Assembly: GCA_947259165.1 (NCBI GenBank)
Contig: CAMYKY010000027.1
Location: forward strand, 1 to 33,341
Source of the DNA: an uncultured Acidobacteriota bacterium
GTDB taxonomy: Bacteria > Acidobacteriota > Vicinamibacteria > Marinacidobacterales > SMYC01
DNA: 33,341 nucleotides
Direction: 5' to 3'
This document shows positions 21,067-29,620 of this stretch, piece after piece. Position 1 is the first letter of the stretch, and each line of letters begins with the position of its first letter. Below the pieces are notes generated by a model, which was not told the origin of the DNA, ran no database searches, and saw only the letters and a list, made by a program, of their open reading frames with translations. Both the position numbers and the translations under genes were made by a program.

Positions 21067-22274
21067 TGGGGAAGGATCCAGACTTCCGCTCGCCGATTCA
21101 TACGACGACCCTCGAGCTCGGCATTCGAGGCAATCGGTTCAAACGACCCTCGGGTGTCGAGTCGGATCCGAGAGACTTCAACGTTTTGCACTTCGAGAAA
21201 ACCCGCAATCGTGCGTGCGCGCTCAAACGCCAGATCTGCACGCGCTTCTGTCGGCTCTTCGTGACCGGTGATCCAAACGCCATCCTCAGTACCGGCGAGG
21301 CGGTTAGCGATCTCCAGCAAGTCCTGCCGGGCCTGCGCGTCGAGACGATTTCCACGAAAGCCAAAGCCAATCCGCGTCATCGAAACTCTCACGCGTGGGG
21401 ACGCGCCGGGCGAACGGTAGGCCGCGCCGAATGATTGGATGGGAACGAAACCCGCCTCGGCCACGAGCGCGGCGCCCTCATGGAGATACAGAAACCTCAA
21501 AAAGCGGCGCCTCACGCCGTCCGGCTCGGGCTCCGCGACGGTGTAGAGGTGGACTGGGTAGCGGAGGGGGTAGGTCGCGTCACTGACCGTGGTGTGACTC
21601 GGAAGCACAGGATCCTCGGACTCAAGGGCAATCGGGACGCTGCGCACTCGGGAGCGCTCCGAGATCATGCTCACAAATCCGATGGCGCCGGGCTCCGACG
21701 CAACCCGGGCGAGAATCTCCTCGCTCGAAGGAAAATACTCCGTGTCCGATCGGAACTTCGCATCGGGGTCGCCGAGAACGAGCTCCTTGAACACGGTGTG
21801 GATTCCGCTCGACTCAGCCGCACTCACGAGGCGAACGGGCGCATCGGGCCCGCCGGCGCCGAGCCAACTCGCCATCCCTCCACGGTAGAAAGCGTCGAGG
21901 CGCTCGAGCGACAGGGACTCAACATCATTAGTAGGGTGCACGATGACGGCAATGCCATCCAAACCCAGTATCAACTCCCGCAAGTCGAGCCCGAGTCGAC
22001 CCGCCAGCTCGATCTCGTCAGGTCGCATACGCCTCGAGGCGACACCAAAATCGATCGCGCCCGCAAACAATGAGGTGAACACGGTCGCCGATACCGCCTC
22101 GTCCCAGAACAACTCGATATCGCTATAGCGTGCGTGGAAGCCCTCGCTCAGCGGCGCGCGCAATGCATCGACAACCAAACCGCAGCCTTGAACGCGGATC
22201 TCGGTCTGAGACGACCCGTTCAAAGCCAAACCGAGCAACACGCTGGCGTAAACGAAGTTGCGACGAAAACACAT
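21063..22274 (-). CDS. PstS-like binding protein fused to OmpA-type domain
   Basis: A 403-residue exported protein. Residues 1-23 form a signal peptide (FVYASVLLGLALNGSSQ). Residues 25-285 are a phosphate-binding-protein-like domain: ASRRMRPDEIELAGRLGLDL, GIAVIVHPTND, the SSGIHTVFKELVLGD ligand-binding stretch and EPGAIGFVSM. Residues 295-403 are an OmpA/MotB-like C-terminal domain that should hold the protein on peptidoglycan, ending RRMNRRAEVWILP. The fusion suggests a periplasmic phosphate (or similar oxyanion) sensor or scavenger tethered to the wall. The ATG at 22274 is 4 nt past the preceding stop; an in-frame extension upstream is antisense-like and lacks a signal. Ligand identity is inferred from the fold only. 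Confidence 0.82.
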   Translation of the reverse strand: MCFRRNFVYASVLLGLALNGSSQTEIRVQGCGLVVDALRAPLSEGFHARYSDIELFWDEAVSATVFTSLFAGAIDFGVASRRMRPDEIELAGRLGLDLRELILGLDGIAVIVHPTNDVESLSLERLDAFYRGGMASWLGAGGPDAPVRLVSAAESSGIHTVFKELVLGDPDAKFRSDTEYFPSSEEILARVASEPGAIGFVSMISERSRVRSVPIALESEDPVLPSHTTVSDATYPLRYPVHLYTVAEPEPDGVRRRFLRFLYLHEGAALVAEAGFVPIQSFGAAYRSPGASPRVRVSMTRIGFGFRGNRLDAQARQDLLEIANRLAGTEDGVWITGHEEPTEARADLAFERARTIAGFLEVQNVEVSRIRLDTRGSFEPIASNAELEGRRMNRRAEVWILPH

Positions 22275-22278
22275 CACG

Positions 22279-23490
22279 CTATTGGAACTCGACGGTCCAC
22301 TCGAACCAGGTCGGAACCTGCACCCCTTCCCGTTCGCCCGGAGAGAAACGATAGCCGGTGACGGCATCGAGCGCGACCCGTTCGTAGAGCTCGAGCTCCG
22401 GTTTCGGCGAAAGCACTTCAGCCCCAACCACCTTACCGGTCACATCCACGAGGACCCGACAAACGACCTTGGGGCGCAGGCTCCGCTCGGGAAACGGTGT
22501 TTGGGGAGATTCCCCCTCGAGGAAGACCGGCAGTTTGTCACCGGGCCGATCTGGCTTGAAAAAACGCGCCTCCACTGGCGCGGGATCGTCTACATTCCTC
22601 GCTCGAATGAAATCCACCGGCCAGTTGAGCTTGACCGTCACCGGAACGCCCTCGCGCCGAGCAGGCGTAAAGCGATAGCTACTCACCGTCACCACTGCAG
22701 CGTCCTGGAACGCATCGAGACCGGAGCGTGGCTGATAGATATCGGCGTCGACGACGTTGCCCTGAGGGTCGACCACCAGATTGCACACGACCGTCGGCAG
22801 GAACGTCGCGCTGCTGTCGGGCGCGATCGCCGGAGCACCGGACAGAAGTGCCGGAAGAACGTCTCGCGGCCCCACCAAATCCGTGATGTCGACCGGGTCG
22901 CGCTGCTGCTCAACGGAAACCCACCCACCGAGCCACGCCGCGAGCGCCCCTGCTGAGAGCATAGAGATACCGACCACCACTGCAATCACTTTCGGCGCCT
23001 TGTTCTTTTCCCGAACCTCCGCAGCCTCGGGGTCCGCGAACAACACCCGGCCCGTCGCCCGTCGCAACGCCTCGGCTTCCGGGCTCTTTTTCGCTTCGTG
23101 GCTCCGAGGCCTCGGTGGTTCTCGAACCCCGGTCGTACCGGCCGCAGCCAGTCCGATCGATGCTTGCTTCGGCCGCCGCAAGACACCTTCGTCGAGACGG
23201 CGCATCGCTTCCATGAGGAGCTCCTGCGCACCGAGATCGAGCGTGTGGCCGGGAATCTCGGCGTCCGCCTCGAACTCAAAGTCGACGTTTTGCTCGGTGA
23301 CGAGAACGAGGGCGGCGTCGATCGGCGAAAGGTCACCGTACGCCGCGTGCACGATTCTTCCGGTTTCGATGAGCAAGAGACCATCGCCGGCCGGTCCGCT
23401 CAAAGTGAGGCGGTGGTTTCCCGGATCTTGAGCTTTGACGACGATCAAGTCCGCGAGAGATAACTCTCGGGTGTTTCCGGATAGCGCCAT
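22279..23490 (-). CDS. DUF4388 domain - membrane segment - two TonB C-terminal domains
   Basis: A 403-residue protein. Residues 3-80 are a DUF4388/PATAN-like cytoplasmic domain (NTRELSLADLIVV, LIETGRIVHAAYGDLSPIDA). A charged linker leads to one membrane helix (167-190). Two TonB_C domains lie in the periplasm: 230-295 (PTVVCNLVVDPQGNVVDADI, SYRFTPARREGVPV) and 339-402 (PKVVCRVLVDVTGKVVGAEV, GYRFSPGEREGVQV). TonB_C domains usually contact outer-membrane transporters or act as scaffold repeats. Joining two to a cytoplasmic DUF4388 module suggests a transmembrane signal or scaffold more than an energy transducer, since the TonB N-terminal ExbB-contact helix is not evident. It is first in the operon leading to polB. 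Confidence 0.8.
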   Translation of the reverse strand: MALSGNTRELSLADLIVVKAQDPGNHRLTLSGPAGDGLLLIETGRIVHAAYGDLSPIDAALVLVTEQNVDFEFEADAEIPGHTLDLGAQELLMEAMRRLDEGVLRRPKQASIGLAAAGTTGVREPPRPRSHEAKKSPEAEALRRATGRVLFADPEAAEVREKNKAPKVIAVVVGISMLSAGALAAWLGGWVSVEQQRDPVDITDLVGPRDVLPALLSGAPAIAPDSSATFLPTVVCNLVVDPQGNVVDADIYQPRSGLDAFQDAAVVTVSSYRFTPARREGVPVTVKLNWPVDFIRARNVDDPAPVEARFFKPDRPGDKLPVFLEGESPQTPFPERSLRPKVVCRVLVDVTGKVVGAEVLSPKPELELYERVALDAVTGYRFSPGEREGVQVPTWFEWTVEFQ

Positions 23491-23683
23491 GATGGGGCTC
23501 CGTGGCGAATGGAAAAGCTTCAGCCCGCGCCTCGACCAGACGCCTCCAAGTCTAGTGCGGATCATAGCAGAGTTTTAGACGTGTTTTTTGCTTTCTCTTA
23601 ACAAGTTGCGCGTCGCCGGTTCACCGAAGAGATGACGCGGCCACGTGCTAATATGAGCAACTGCTTCAGATTGTTCAACTAAC

Positions 23684-24424
23684 GTGCGCCTGAGACTTCT
23701 CACTTACAACATCCACAAGGGCATCGGCGGTGTCGACCGACGCTACGATCCGCTCAGGATCGCCCATGTGATTGCTCGCTACGACCCCGACCTGGTGATG
23801 CTACAGGAGGTCGACCAGCATGCGCGGCGATCGAACGCCGATAGACAGGTCGATCTACTCGGCGACTTTCTCGGATTTCGACATCGCAGTTATTTTCCGA
23901 ACGTCAGAATTCGCTCCGGAGGCGAGTACGGAAACGCCATCTTGAGTCGCTTCCCGTTGACCGAGACGTCGAACATCGACGTGACCGTGCCTCCGAAGAA
24001 ACGCCGGAGCATCCTCCATGGCCGCTACCGCATTCGCTTCCGCGAAACCCCCGGCAAGCACACCCGCACGTTGCACGTCTATAACCTCCATCTCGGTTTG
24101 TCGGGCATCGAGAGAAAGATCCAGCTCCGGATGTTTCTCGAAAGTCATCCGTTCGTGGGCCTTCACCACCGGACGCCGATCATCGTCGCAGGCGATTTCA
24201 ACGACGTCTGGGGAACGCTCGGAAAAAAACTCCTCGAACCCGCCGGTTTCCAAGGCTCAGAGCGCCCCGTCAAAACGTTCCCTGCCTGGGGCCCCATTCG
24301 TCCCTTGGATTCGATTTACGTCCGAGGAGACATCCGTCTCGGTCATGTCTACCGCGCACGACTCCGAGTCGCGACGCGCGCATCGGATCACCTGCCTCTG
24401 ATTGCCGAGGTCGAGATCGAGTAA
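23684..24424 (+). CDS. Endonuclease/exonuclease/phosphatase (EEP) family protein
   Basis: A 246-residue cytoplasmic EEP-fold hydrolase starting at GTG. The Mg-dependent site is visible as [10 protein letters not shown] (Asn9), LQEVD (Glu42), NLHLGLS, the GDFNDVWG Asp/Asn pair and [10 protein letters not shown] with the catalytic His near the end. Members of this branch are often found beside cardiolipin-synthase or phospholipase-D-like genes and cleave phosphodiesters. Nucleic acids are the other common substrates. It is the first gene of a tight plus-strand operon (9 bp to the aldehyde dehydrogenase), so a phospholipid or head-group phosphodiester is a reasonable guess. The 193-bp upstream gap has TAATAT at about 23650 as a possible -10, with no clear Shine-Dalgarno sequence. 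Confidence 0.85.
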   Translation: MRLRLLTYNIHKGIGGVDRRYDPLRIAHVIARYDPDLVMLQEVDQHARRSNADRQVDLLGDFLGFRHRSYFPNVRIRSGGEYGNAILSRFPLTETSNIDVTVPPKKRRSILHGRYRIRFRETPGKHTRTLHVYNLHLGLSGIERKIQLRMFLESHPFVGLHHRTPIIVAGDFNDVWGTLGKKLLEPAGFQGSERPVKTFPAWGPIRPLDSIYVRGDIRLGHVYRARLRVATRASDHLPLIAEVEIE

Positions 24425-24433
24425 GCTTTCATC

Positions 24434-25867
24434 ATGGCCCCGCGATTAGAGCAGGACCCGGCCCGAATCAACAACGCGCTCGTCGACGACGACTCGAGAA
24501 TCGATGTCGCTTCCATCATCGAAGCCCAACGACGGTTTTTTCGCTCCGGTGCGACACGTTCCCTGGAATTCAGACGCCAGCAACTCGAAAGCCTCCGCGA
24601 GCTCGTGCGTGCGAACGAGTCTCGCATCTTGGAGGCGCTTGCGTCCGATTTGGGAAAGCCGCGCTTCGAAGCGTTCGCCTCGGAGACAGGTTTCATCGCA
24701 TCAGAAGTCGGCTACGCGCTCGACCATCTCGAAGAATGGATGGAGTCCGAACGCGTCGGTACCCCGATGACGTTCTTCCCGGCGTCGAGCTCGATTCGCC
24801 ACGAGCCCCTGGGCGTCACACTCATCATCGCGCCTTGGAACTACCCGTTCCAGTTGGTGCTCGCACCCCTCGTCGGCTCTCTCGCTGCCGGCAACTGTGC
24901 GTTCGTGAAGCCTTCGGAGTGGGCGGCCTCCACCTCTGCGCTACTCTCGGAGCTCATCCCCGAGACCTTCGCACCGGAGCTGGTGAGTATCGCGACGGGA
25001 GGCGTCGCCGTCGCCGAGGCGCTTTTGAAAGAACGCTTCGATCATGTGTTTTTCACGGGCAGTGCGACGACGGGAAAGGTGGTCGCCCGCGCTGCCGCGG
25101 AGCATTTAATGCCGGTAACCCTCGAGCTGGGCGGCAAAAACCCGGCGATCGTGGACGTCCGGGTGAATCTGAAGGTGGCCGCACGGCGACTGACCTGGGG
25201 CAAGTTCTTCAACGCGGGCCAGACATGCCTGGCCCCCGACTACGTGCTCGTTCCACCGAGCCTCAAAGATGAGCTCGTGTCCCGAATTCAGACCAACGTC
25301 ACGCACTTCTTTGGCGAGTCGCCTGATTCGAGCGCGGATTTCGCCCGCATCGTCAATCACCGTCACTTCGATCGAATCCTGGGCTATCTCGACGAGGGTC
25401 ACGTCGTGTTCGGCGGCGAGTCCGACCGCGACGAGCGCTACATCGCGCCGACCGTCATCGACGAGCTACCACCCGACGCGAAAGCGTTGAGCGAGGAGAT
25501 TTTCGGCCCGATCCTCCCCATCATCCCTTATGACAGCCTCGACGAGGCGATCGAGCTCACCCGACGACACCCGGACCCGCTCGCGCTCTACCTGTTCTCG
25601 AAAGACCGGGACAACCAGGAGCGAATACTCGCGGAAGTTCCTTTTGGCGGCGGTGCGATCAATGACGCCCTGATCCACTTTTCGAATCCGGAGCTTCCTT
25701 TCGGCGGTCGCGGGCCAAGCGGCACTGGGAGCTACCATGGGCGTTTCGGCTTCGAGCGCTTCTCTCACAAAAAGGCGATCGTTGAAGGCAGCACGCTGTT
25801 CGACCCGCCCCTTCGCTACCCACCCTACTCGGGAAAGCTCCGCTGGCTGAGAAAGCTCGTGAGGTAG
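24434..25867 (+). CDS. Class 3-type aldehyde dehydrogenase
   Basis: A 477-residue enzyme of the ALDH3/AlkH/CalB-like branch, which oxidises fatty and aromatic aldehydes with NAD(P)+. Signatures are EPLGVTLIIAPWNYPFQL, GNCAFVKPSE, FFTGSATTGKVVA, the general base Glu231 in LELGGKNPA, the nucleophile Cys265 in NAGQTCLAPDY, EEIFGPILPI and PFGGRGPSGTGSYHG. The C-terminal end (FDPPLRYPPYSGKLRWLRKL) is the family's hydrophobic tail, which often touches membranes. It differs clearly from the 1437-2873 dehydrogenase. It lies 9 bp after the EEP gene and 9 bp before the kinase-lyase fusion, so it is well placed to oxidise the aldehyde that fusion should release. Confidence 0.92.
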   Translation: MAPRLEQDPARINNALVDDDSRIDVASIIEAQRRFFRSGATRSLEFRRQQLESLRELVRANESRILEALASDLGKPRFEAFASETGFIASEVGYALDHLEEWMESERVGTPMTFFPASSSIRHEPLGVTLIIAPWNYPFQLVLAPLVGSLAAGNCAFVKPSEWAASTSALLSELIPETFAPELVSIATGGVAVAEALLKERFDHVFFTGSATTGKVVARAAAEHLMPVTLELGGKNPAIVDVRVNLKVAARRLTWGKFFNAGQTCLAPDYVLVPPSLKDELVSRIQTNVTHFFGESPDSSADFARIVNHRHFDRILGYLDEGHVVFGGESDRDERYIAPTVIDELPPDAKALSEEIFGPILPIIPYDSLDEAIELTRRHPDPLALYLFSKDRDNQERILAEVPFGGGAINDALIHFSNPELPFGGRGPSGTGSYHGRFGFERFSHKKAIVEGSTLFDPPLRYPPYSGKLRWLRKLVR

Positions 25868-25876
25868 AATCGCCGC

Positions 25877-28800
25877 GTGCTGAAGACCACCCGACCTCGG
25901 TTCGATGCCGAGTCTGCCAAAGCGATTCTTCATGACATCTACGATGTCAAAGCGAGAGAGCTCCGGGAACTTCCGAGCGAGCGAGATCAGAACTTTCTGA
26001 TAACCACCGCGAGTGAACAGCTCGTTCTCAAAATCGCGAACGCGTCCGAGTCGCGCGAGATCCTCGACTTTCAAAACCAGGCGTTGGCGCACGTGGCCGC
26101 TCGCGACCCGGATCTTCTCGTCCCCCGACTTCGCAAGACTCCCGGTGGCGAGACCGTCAGTGAGCTCTCCGGTGGCAACTTGAGCCGGCTGTTGAGCTAT
26201 CTCGACGGTAAGCCGCTCGCCAAAATCCGACCTCATTCGCCACAGCTACTTCGAGCATTGGGAAGGTTCATGGGACGTCTCGATGTCGCGCTCGAGGACT
26301 TCTCTCACAAAGGTCAGGACCGATATCTCTACTGGGACTCGAAACACGCGGCGAAGACGATACGAGACGGGATCGAGCTCATCGCCGATGACGCGGGCAA
26401 GCAGCAGGTCAACAACATCCTGGCAATCTACGAGAGCGACGTCGTGCCACAGCTCGAATCGCTTCCATCCGGCGTCATTCATAATGATGGCAACGACTAC
26501 AACGTTCTCGTGCAAGACGGCGAGATCGCGGGTCTTCTCGACTTCGGCGACATGGTCGCGAGCTCGCTCGTGTTCGAAGTCGCCAACACCGCAGCGTACG
26601 CCATGCTCGATAAATCCGAGCCACTCACGGTCGCAGCCGCGGTTGTCGCTGGCTATAACGACGCGCGCCCGCTCACCGAGGACGAGCTGGGCGTCTTGTA
26701 CCCTTTGATCCAGACCCGGCTCGCCATGAGCGTCTCCGTTGCAGCATGGCAAACACGGGATGAGCCCGACAAGGAATACCTGAACGTGAGTCAGGCAGCG
26801 GTGTGGAAGCTGCTCGCCCAGCTCGCATCGGAGTGTCCCCGGCTCGCTCACTATCGGTTTCGCGATGCCTGCGGTCACGCTGCGTATCCGCGCGCGCACG
26901 CTATCGTCGATTGGATCGAGCGCAATCCTTCGAGCGTGCTCCCGTTCGAACTCAACGAAACGTCGGTGCACACGCTCGACCTGAGCGTCGGGAGCCTCGA
27001 GCTCGGCGGGCTCGATGTCCTCGACGACGTGGAACGGTTCACCGCTCACGTTTTCGAGAAAATGAAGTCGGCGGGCGCCACCGTGGGCATGGGGCGTTAC
27101 AACGAGCCGCGCCCTTTATACACGAGCGAAGCGTTCCAGCCGAAGCCGGGCGAGAGCTTCGAGACCCGCGCTCTCCACGTTGGGACGGACCTGTTCGTTC
27201 CGGCGGGAACGTCGCTACGCGCGCCTCTCAAAGGCATCGTCCACAGCTTCCAGAATAACGACGCGCCGCTCGACTACGGACCCACGATTATTCTCGAGCA
27301 TACGACGGACGATGGTGATCGGTTCTGGACACTCTACGGCCACCTGTCGACCCGCTCCCTCGAGGGACTCAGCGTCGGCAAACCGTTCGAGCAAGGCGAA
27401 GTGCTCGCGACCGTGGGTGATTACCCCATCAACGGCAATTGGCCCCCGCATCTCCACTTTCAGATCATTTTGGACATGCTGGATATGGAGGGCGACTTTC
27501 CCGGCGTCGTCGCGCCTTCGGAGCGAAGCTTGTGGCTCGGCCTGTGCCCCGAGCCTTACCGACTCGCCGGCCTGGTCGGCCTGCCCGGCCGTGAAGCTAC
27601 CGTGCCAGACGACACTCACGAGCAAAGCGAGTCGATCCGATCCGAGCGCAAAGAGCATCTATCGGCAACGCTGAGCCTGTCGTATCGGAACCCGCTCCAC
27701 ATCGTGCGCGGCTACCGCTCGTTTCTCTACGATTCCGACGCCAGGCGCTATCTCGACATGGTCAACAACGTCTGCCATGTCGGCCACTGCCATCCCCGTG
27801 TGGTCCGTGCCGCAAACGCGCAAATGGCCGTTCTCAACACCAACACCCGCTATCTCCACCGGAACATCGTCGACTACGCCGAGCGGCTCACCGCCAAGCT
27901 CCCCGATTCGCTCGAAGTCTGTTTCTTCGTCAACTCCGGAAGCGAGGCGAACGATCTTGCGCTGCGTCTCGCACGCATCCACACTGGACGGACCGACACA
28001 CTGGTCCTCGACGGCGCCTACCACGGCAATTTGTCTTCGCTCATCGAGATTAGCCCCTACAAATTCGACGGGCGCGGCGGTCGCGGCGCACCACCACACG
28101 TTCACAAACTTCCGATGCCCGACGGCTTCCGCGGCAAGTTCCGCTCGTCAGACCCGGGCTACGGATCGAAATACGTCGCCGACGCGAGAGAGACGATCGA
28201 AAAACTCGCGGCGGAAAATCGCCCCATCGGCGCGTTCATTGCGGAATCCATCTTGAGCTGTGGCGGGCAGATCGTGTTACCGCCTCAATACCTTCGCGAC
28301 ATGTACCGCGTCGTCCATGACGCCGGGGGCGTGTGCATCGCCGACGAAGTCCAAGTCGGCTTCGGGCGTGTCGGCTCCCACTTCTGGGCCTTCGAGACCC
28401 AAGACGCCGTCCCCGACATCGTCACCATGGGAAAGCCTATCGGAAACGGCCACCCCCTCGCCGCCGTCGTCACCACCCGCGCCATCGCCGAATCGTTCCA
28501 AACCGGCATGGAGTACTTCAACACCTTCGGCGGCAATCCGGTGTCGTGCGCCATCGGCCTCGCCGTCCTCGATGTGATCGAGGACGAGAAACTCCAAAAC
28601 AACGCTGCCGAGCTGGGCGAGTACTTGATGAACGGCTTGCGGGTGCTGAAGAACCAACATCCGATCGTAGGCGACGTGCGCGGCCGCGGCCTGTTCCTGG
28701 GGTTCGAGCTCGTGAAAGATGGTGACCTCACCCCTGCCGCGGAACAAGCCACCTATCTCGTCAACCGCATGAGAGAGGAAGGCGTCCTGAATAGCACCGA

Positions 28801-28918
28801 CGGCCCCCTCGAGAACGTCATCAAGCTCAAGCCGCCGATCGTGTTCACGAAGTCCAACGCCGACTTCTTCCTCGACAAGCTGTCCAATATTCTTACGGAG
28901 GATCCTCTACAGATATGA
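25877..28918 (+). CDS. Kinase - M23 peptidase-like - class III PLP phospho-lyase fusion
   Basis: A 1013-residue, three-part protein. (1) About 1-330 is an APH/hydroxylysine-kinase-like fold: VIHNDGNDYNVLV (His202, Asp204, Asn209) and LLDFGD. (2) About 420-560 is an M23/LytM metallopeptidase-like domain with complete ligands: ALHVGTDLF (His434, Asp438), LYGHLS (His489) and PHLHFQI (His525, His527). (3) About 600-1010 is a class III aminotransferase fold with PLP-lysine Lys853 in VTMGKPIGNGHP and CIADEVQVGFGR. Parts 1 and 3 resemble human hydroxylysine kinase (HYKK) and the ammonia-phospholyases PHYKPL/ETNPPL. The pair would phosphorylate a hydroxy-amine, then release ammonia, phosphate and an aldehyde. 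No signal peptide is seen, so the M23 domain is probably cytoplasmic, which is unusual. The GTG start is 9 bp after the dehydrogenase; the stop overlaps the esterase start. Confidence 0.88.
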   Translation: MLKTTRPRFDAESAKAILHDIYDVKARELRELPSERDQNFLITTASEQLVLKIANASESREILDFQNQALAHVAARDPDLLVPRLRKTPGGETVSELSGGNLSRLLSYLDGKPLAKIRPHSPQLLRALGRFMGRLDVALEDFSHKGQDRYLYWDSKHAAKTIRDGIELIADDAGKQQVNNILAIYESDVVPQLESLPSGVIHNDGNDYNVLVQDGEIAGLLDFGDMVASSLVFEVANTAAYAMLDKSEPLTVAAAVVAGYNDARPLTEDELGVLYPLIQTRLAMSVSVAAWQTRDEPDKEYLNVSQAAVWKLLAQLASECPRLAHYRFRDACGHAAYPRAHAIVDWIERNPSSVLPFELNETSVHTLDLSVGSLELGGLDVLDDVERFTAHVFEKMKSAGATVGMGRYNEPRPLYTSEAFQPKPGESFETRALHVGTDLFVPAGTSLRAPLKGIVHSFQNNDAPLDYGPTIILEHTTDDGDRFWTLYGHLSTRSLEGLSVGKPFEQGEVLATVGDYPINGNWPPHLHFQIILDMLDMEGDFPGVVAPSERSLWLGLCPEPYRLAGLVGLPGREATVPDDTHEQSESIRSERKEHLSATLSLSYRNPLHIVRGYRSFLYDSDARRYLDMVNNVCHVGHCHPRVVRAANAQMAVLNTNTRYLHRNIVDYAERLTAKLPDSLEVCFFVNSGSEANDLALRLARIHTGRTDTLVLDGAYHGNLSSLIEISPYKFDGRGGRGAPPHVHKLPMPDGFRGKFRSSDPGYGSKYVADARETIEKLAAENRPIGAFIAESILSCGGQIVLPPQYLRDMYRVVHDAGGVCIADEVQVGFGRVGSHFWAFETQDAVPDIVTMGKPIGNGHPLAAVVTTRAIAESFQTGMEYFNTFGGNPVSCAIGLAVLDVIEDEKLQNNAAELGEYLMNGLRVLKNQHPIVGDVRGRGLFLGFELVKDGDLTPAAEQATYLVNRMREEGVLNSTDGPLENVIKLKPPIVFTKSNADFFLDKLSNILTEDPLQI

Positions 28919-29592
28919 GCCGCGAGCTTCTTGACGCCGTTGAAATCCCACCCGATGGTGACCCCCGAGCATCGGTCATCTGGCTCCACGGCCTCGGCGC
29001 CGATGGCCACGACTTCCCACCCATCGTGCCCGCGCTTGGGATCCCCAAAGAAGCCGGCGTGCGCTTCGTCTTCCCTCACGCCCCGATGCGTTCGGTGACG
29101 ATCAACGGCGGTGCAACCATGCGCGCCTGGTACGACATCAAGAGCATGGACCTCGAGCGCAACCTCGAGATCGAGCACCTCGAGCAATCACGAGAGCAGC
29201 TCGAAGCGTGGATCGCTCACGAACGAGAGCTAGGCATTCCGTCGGAGAAAATTGTGCTCGCCGGTTTTTCGCAGGGCGGCGCAATCGTGCTGTACGCGGG
29301 GTTACAGTTCGGCGACGCGCTGGGTGGGATCATGGCGCTATCGTGCTACCACCCGATGGCCGAGCTCATAGAAACGAAAGCTTCTGACGCGAATCGCAAG
29401 GTCCCGATCTTCATGGCCCACGGCACGGGAGATCCCGTGGTTCCCATCAACTTGGCCGAAGGCACCATTGAAACACTGAGAGCGAACGGATACGAGCCCG
29501 AATGGCACTCGTACCCCATGCCCCACAGTGTGGCGCCGGAAGAAGTGCAGGACATCGCCAACTGGCTGCGACCCCTCGTCGTATCCGCCTGA
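28915..29592 (+). CDS. Phospholipase/carboxylesterase (acyl-protein thioesterase-like)
   Basis: A 225-residue cytoplasmic serine hydrolase of the carboxylesterase/lysophospholipase (APT1-like) family. WLHGLGADGHDF is the oxyanion region. The nucleophile is Ser119 in AGFSQGGAIVLY, the acid Asp173 in HGTGDPVVP and the base His204 in MPHSVAPEE. The typical RFVFPHAPMRSVTINGG and MRAWYDI stretches are present. It hydrolyses short acyl esters, thioesters or lysophospholipids. Its ATG overlaps the fusion gene stop (ATGA), so translation is coupled. Together with the EEP protein this gives the operon two possible lipid-degrading steps before the amino-alcohol kinase (inference). It ends just before a hairpin at 29598-29620. 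Confidence 0.92.
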   Translation: MSRELLDAVEIPPDGDPRASVIWLHGLGADGHDFPPIVPALGIPKEAGVRFVFPHAPMRSVTINGGATMRAWYDIKSMDLERNLEIEHLEQSREQLEAWIAHERELGIPSEKIVLAGFSQGGAIVLYAGLQFGDALGGIMALSCYHPMAELIETKASDANRKVPIFMAHGTGDPVVPINLAEGTIETLRANGYEPEWHSYPMPHSVAPEEVQDIANWLRPLVVSA

Positions 29593-29597
29593 CGCCG

Positions 29598-29620
29598 GAA
29601 GGAGTCTGCGCTACTCCTTC
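29598..29620. terminator. Hairpin between convergent genes
   Basis: GAAGGAGT and ACTCCTTC form a perfect 8-bp stem around a 7-nt loop. It begins 5 nt after the esterase stop. It also covers the last codons of the minus-strand DUF1326 gene, so a bidirectional terminator is likely despite no U-tract. Confidence 0.55.
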
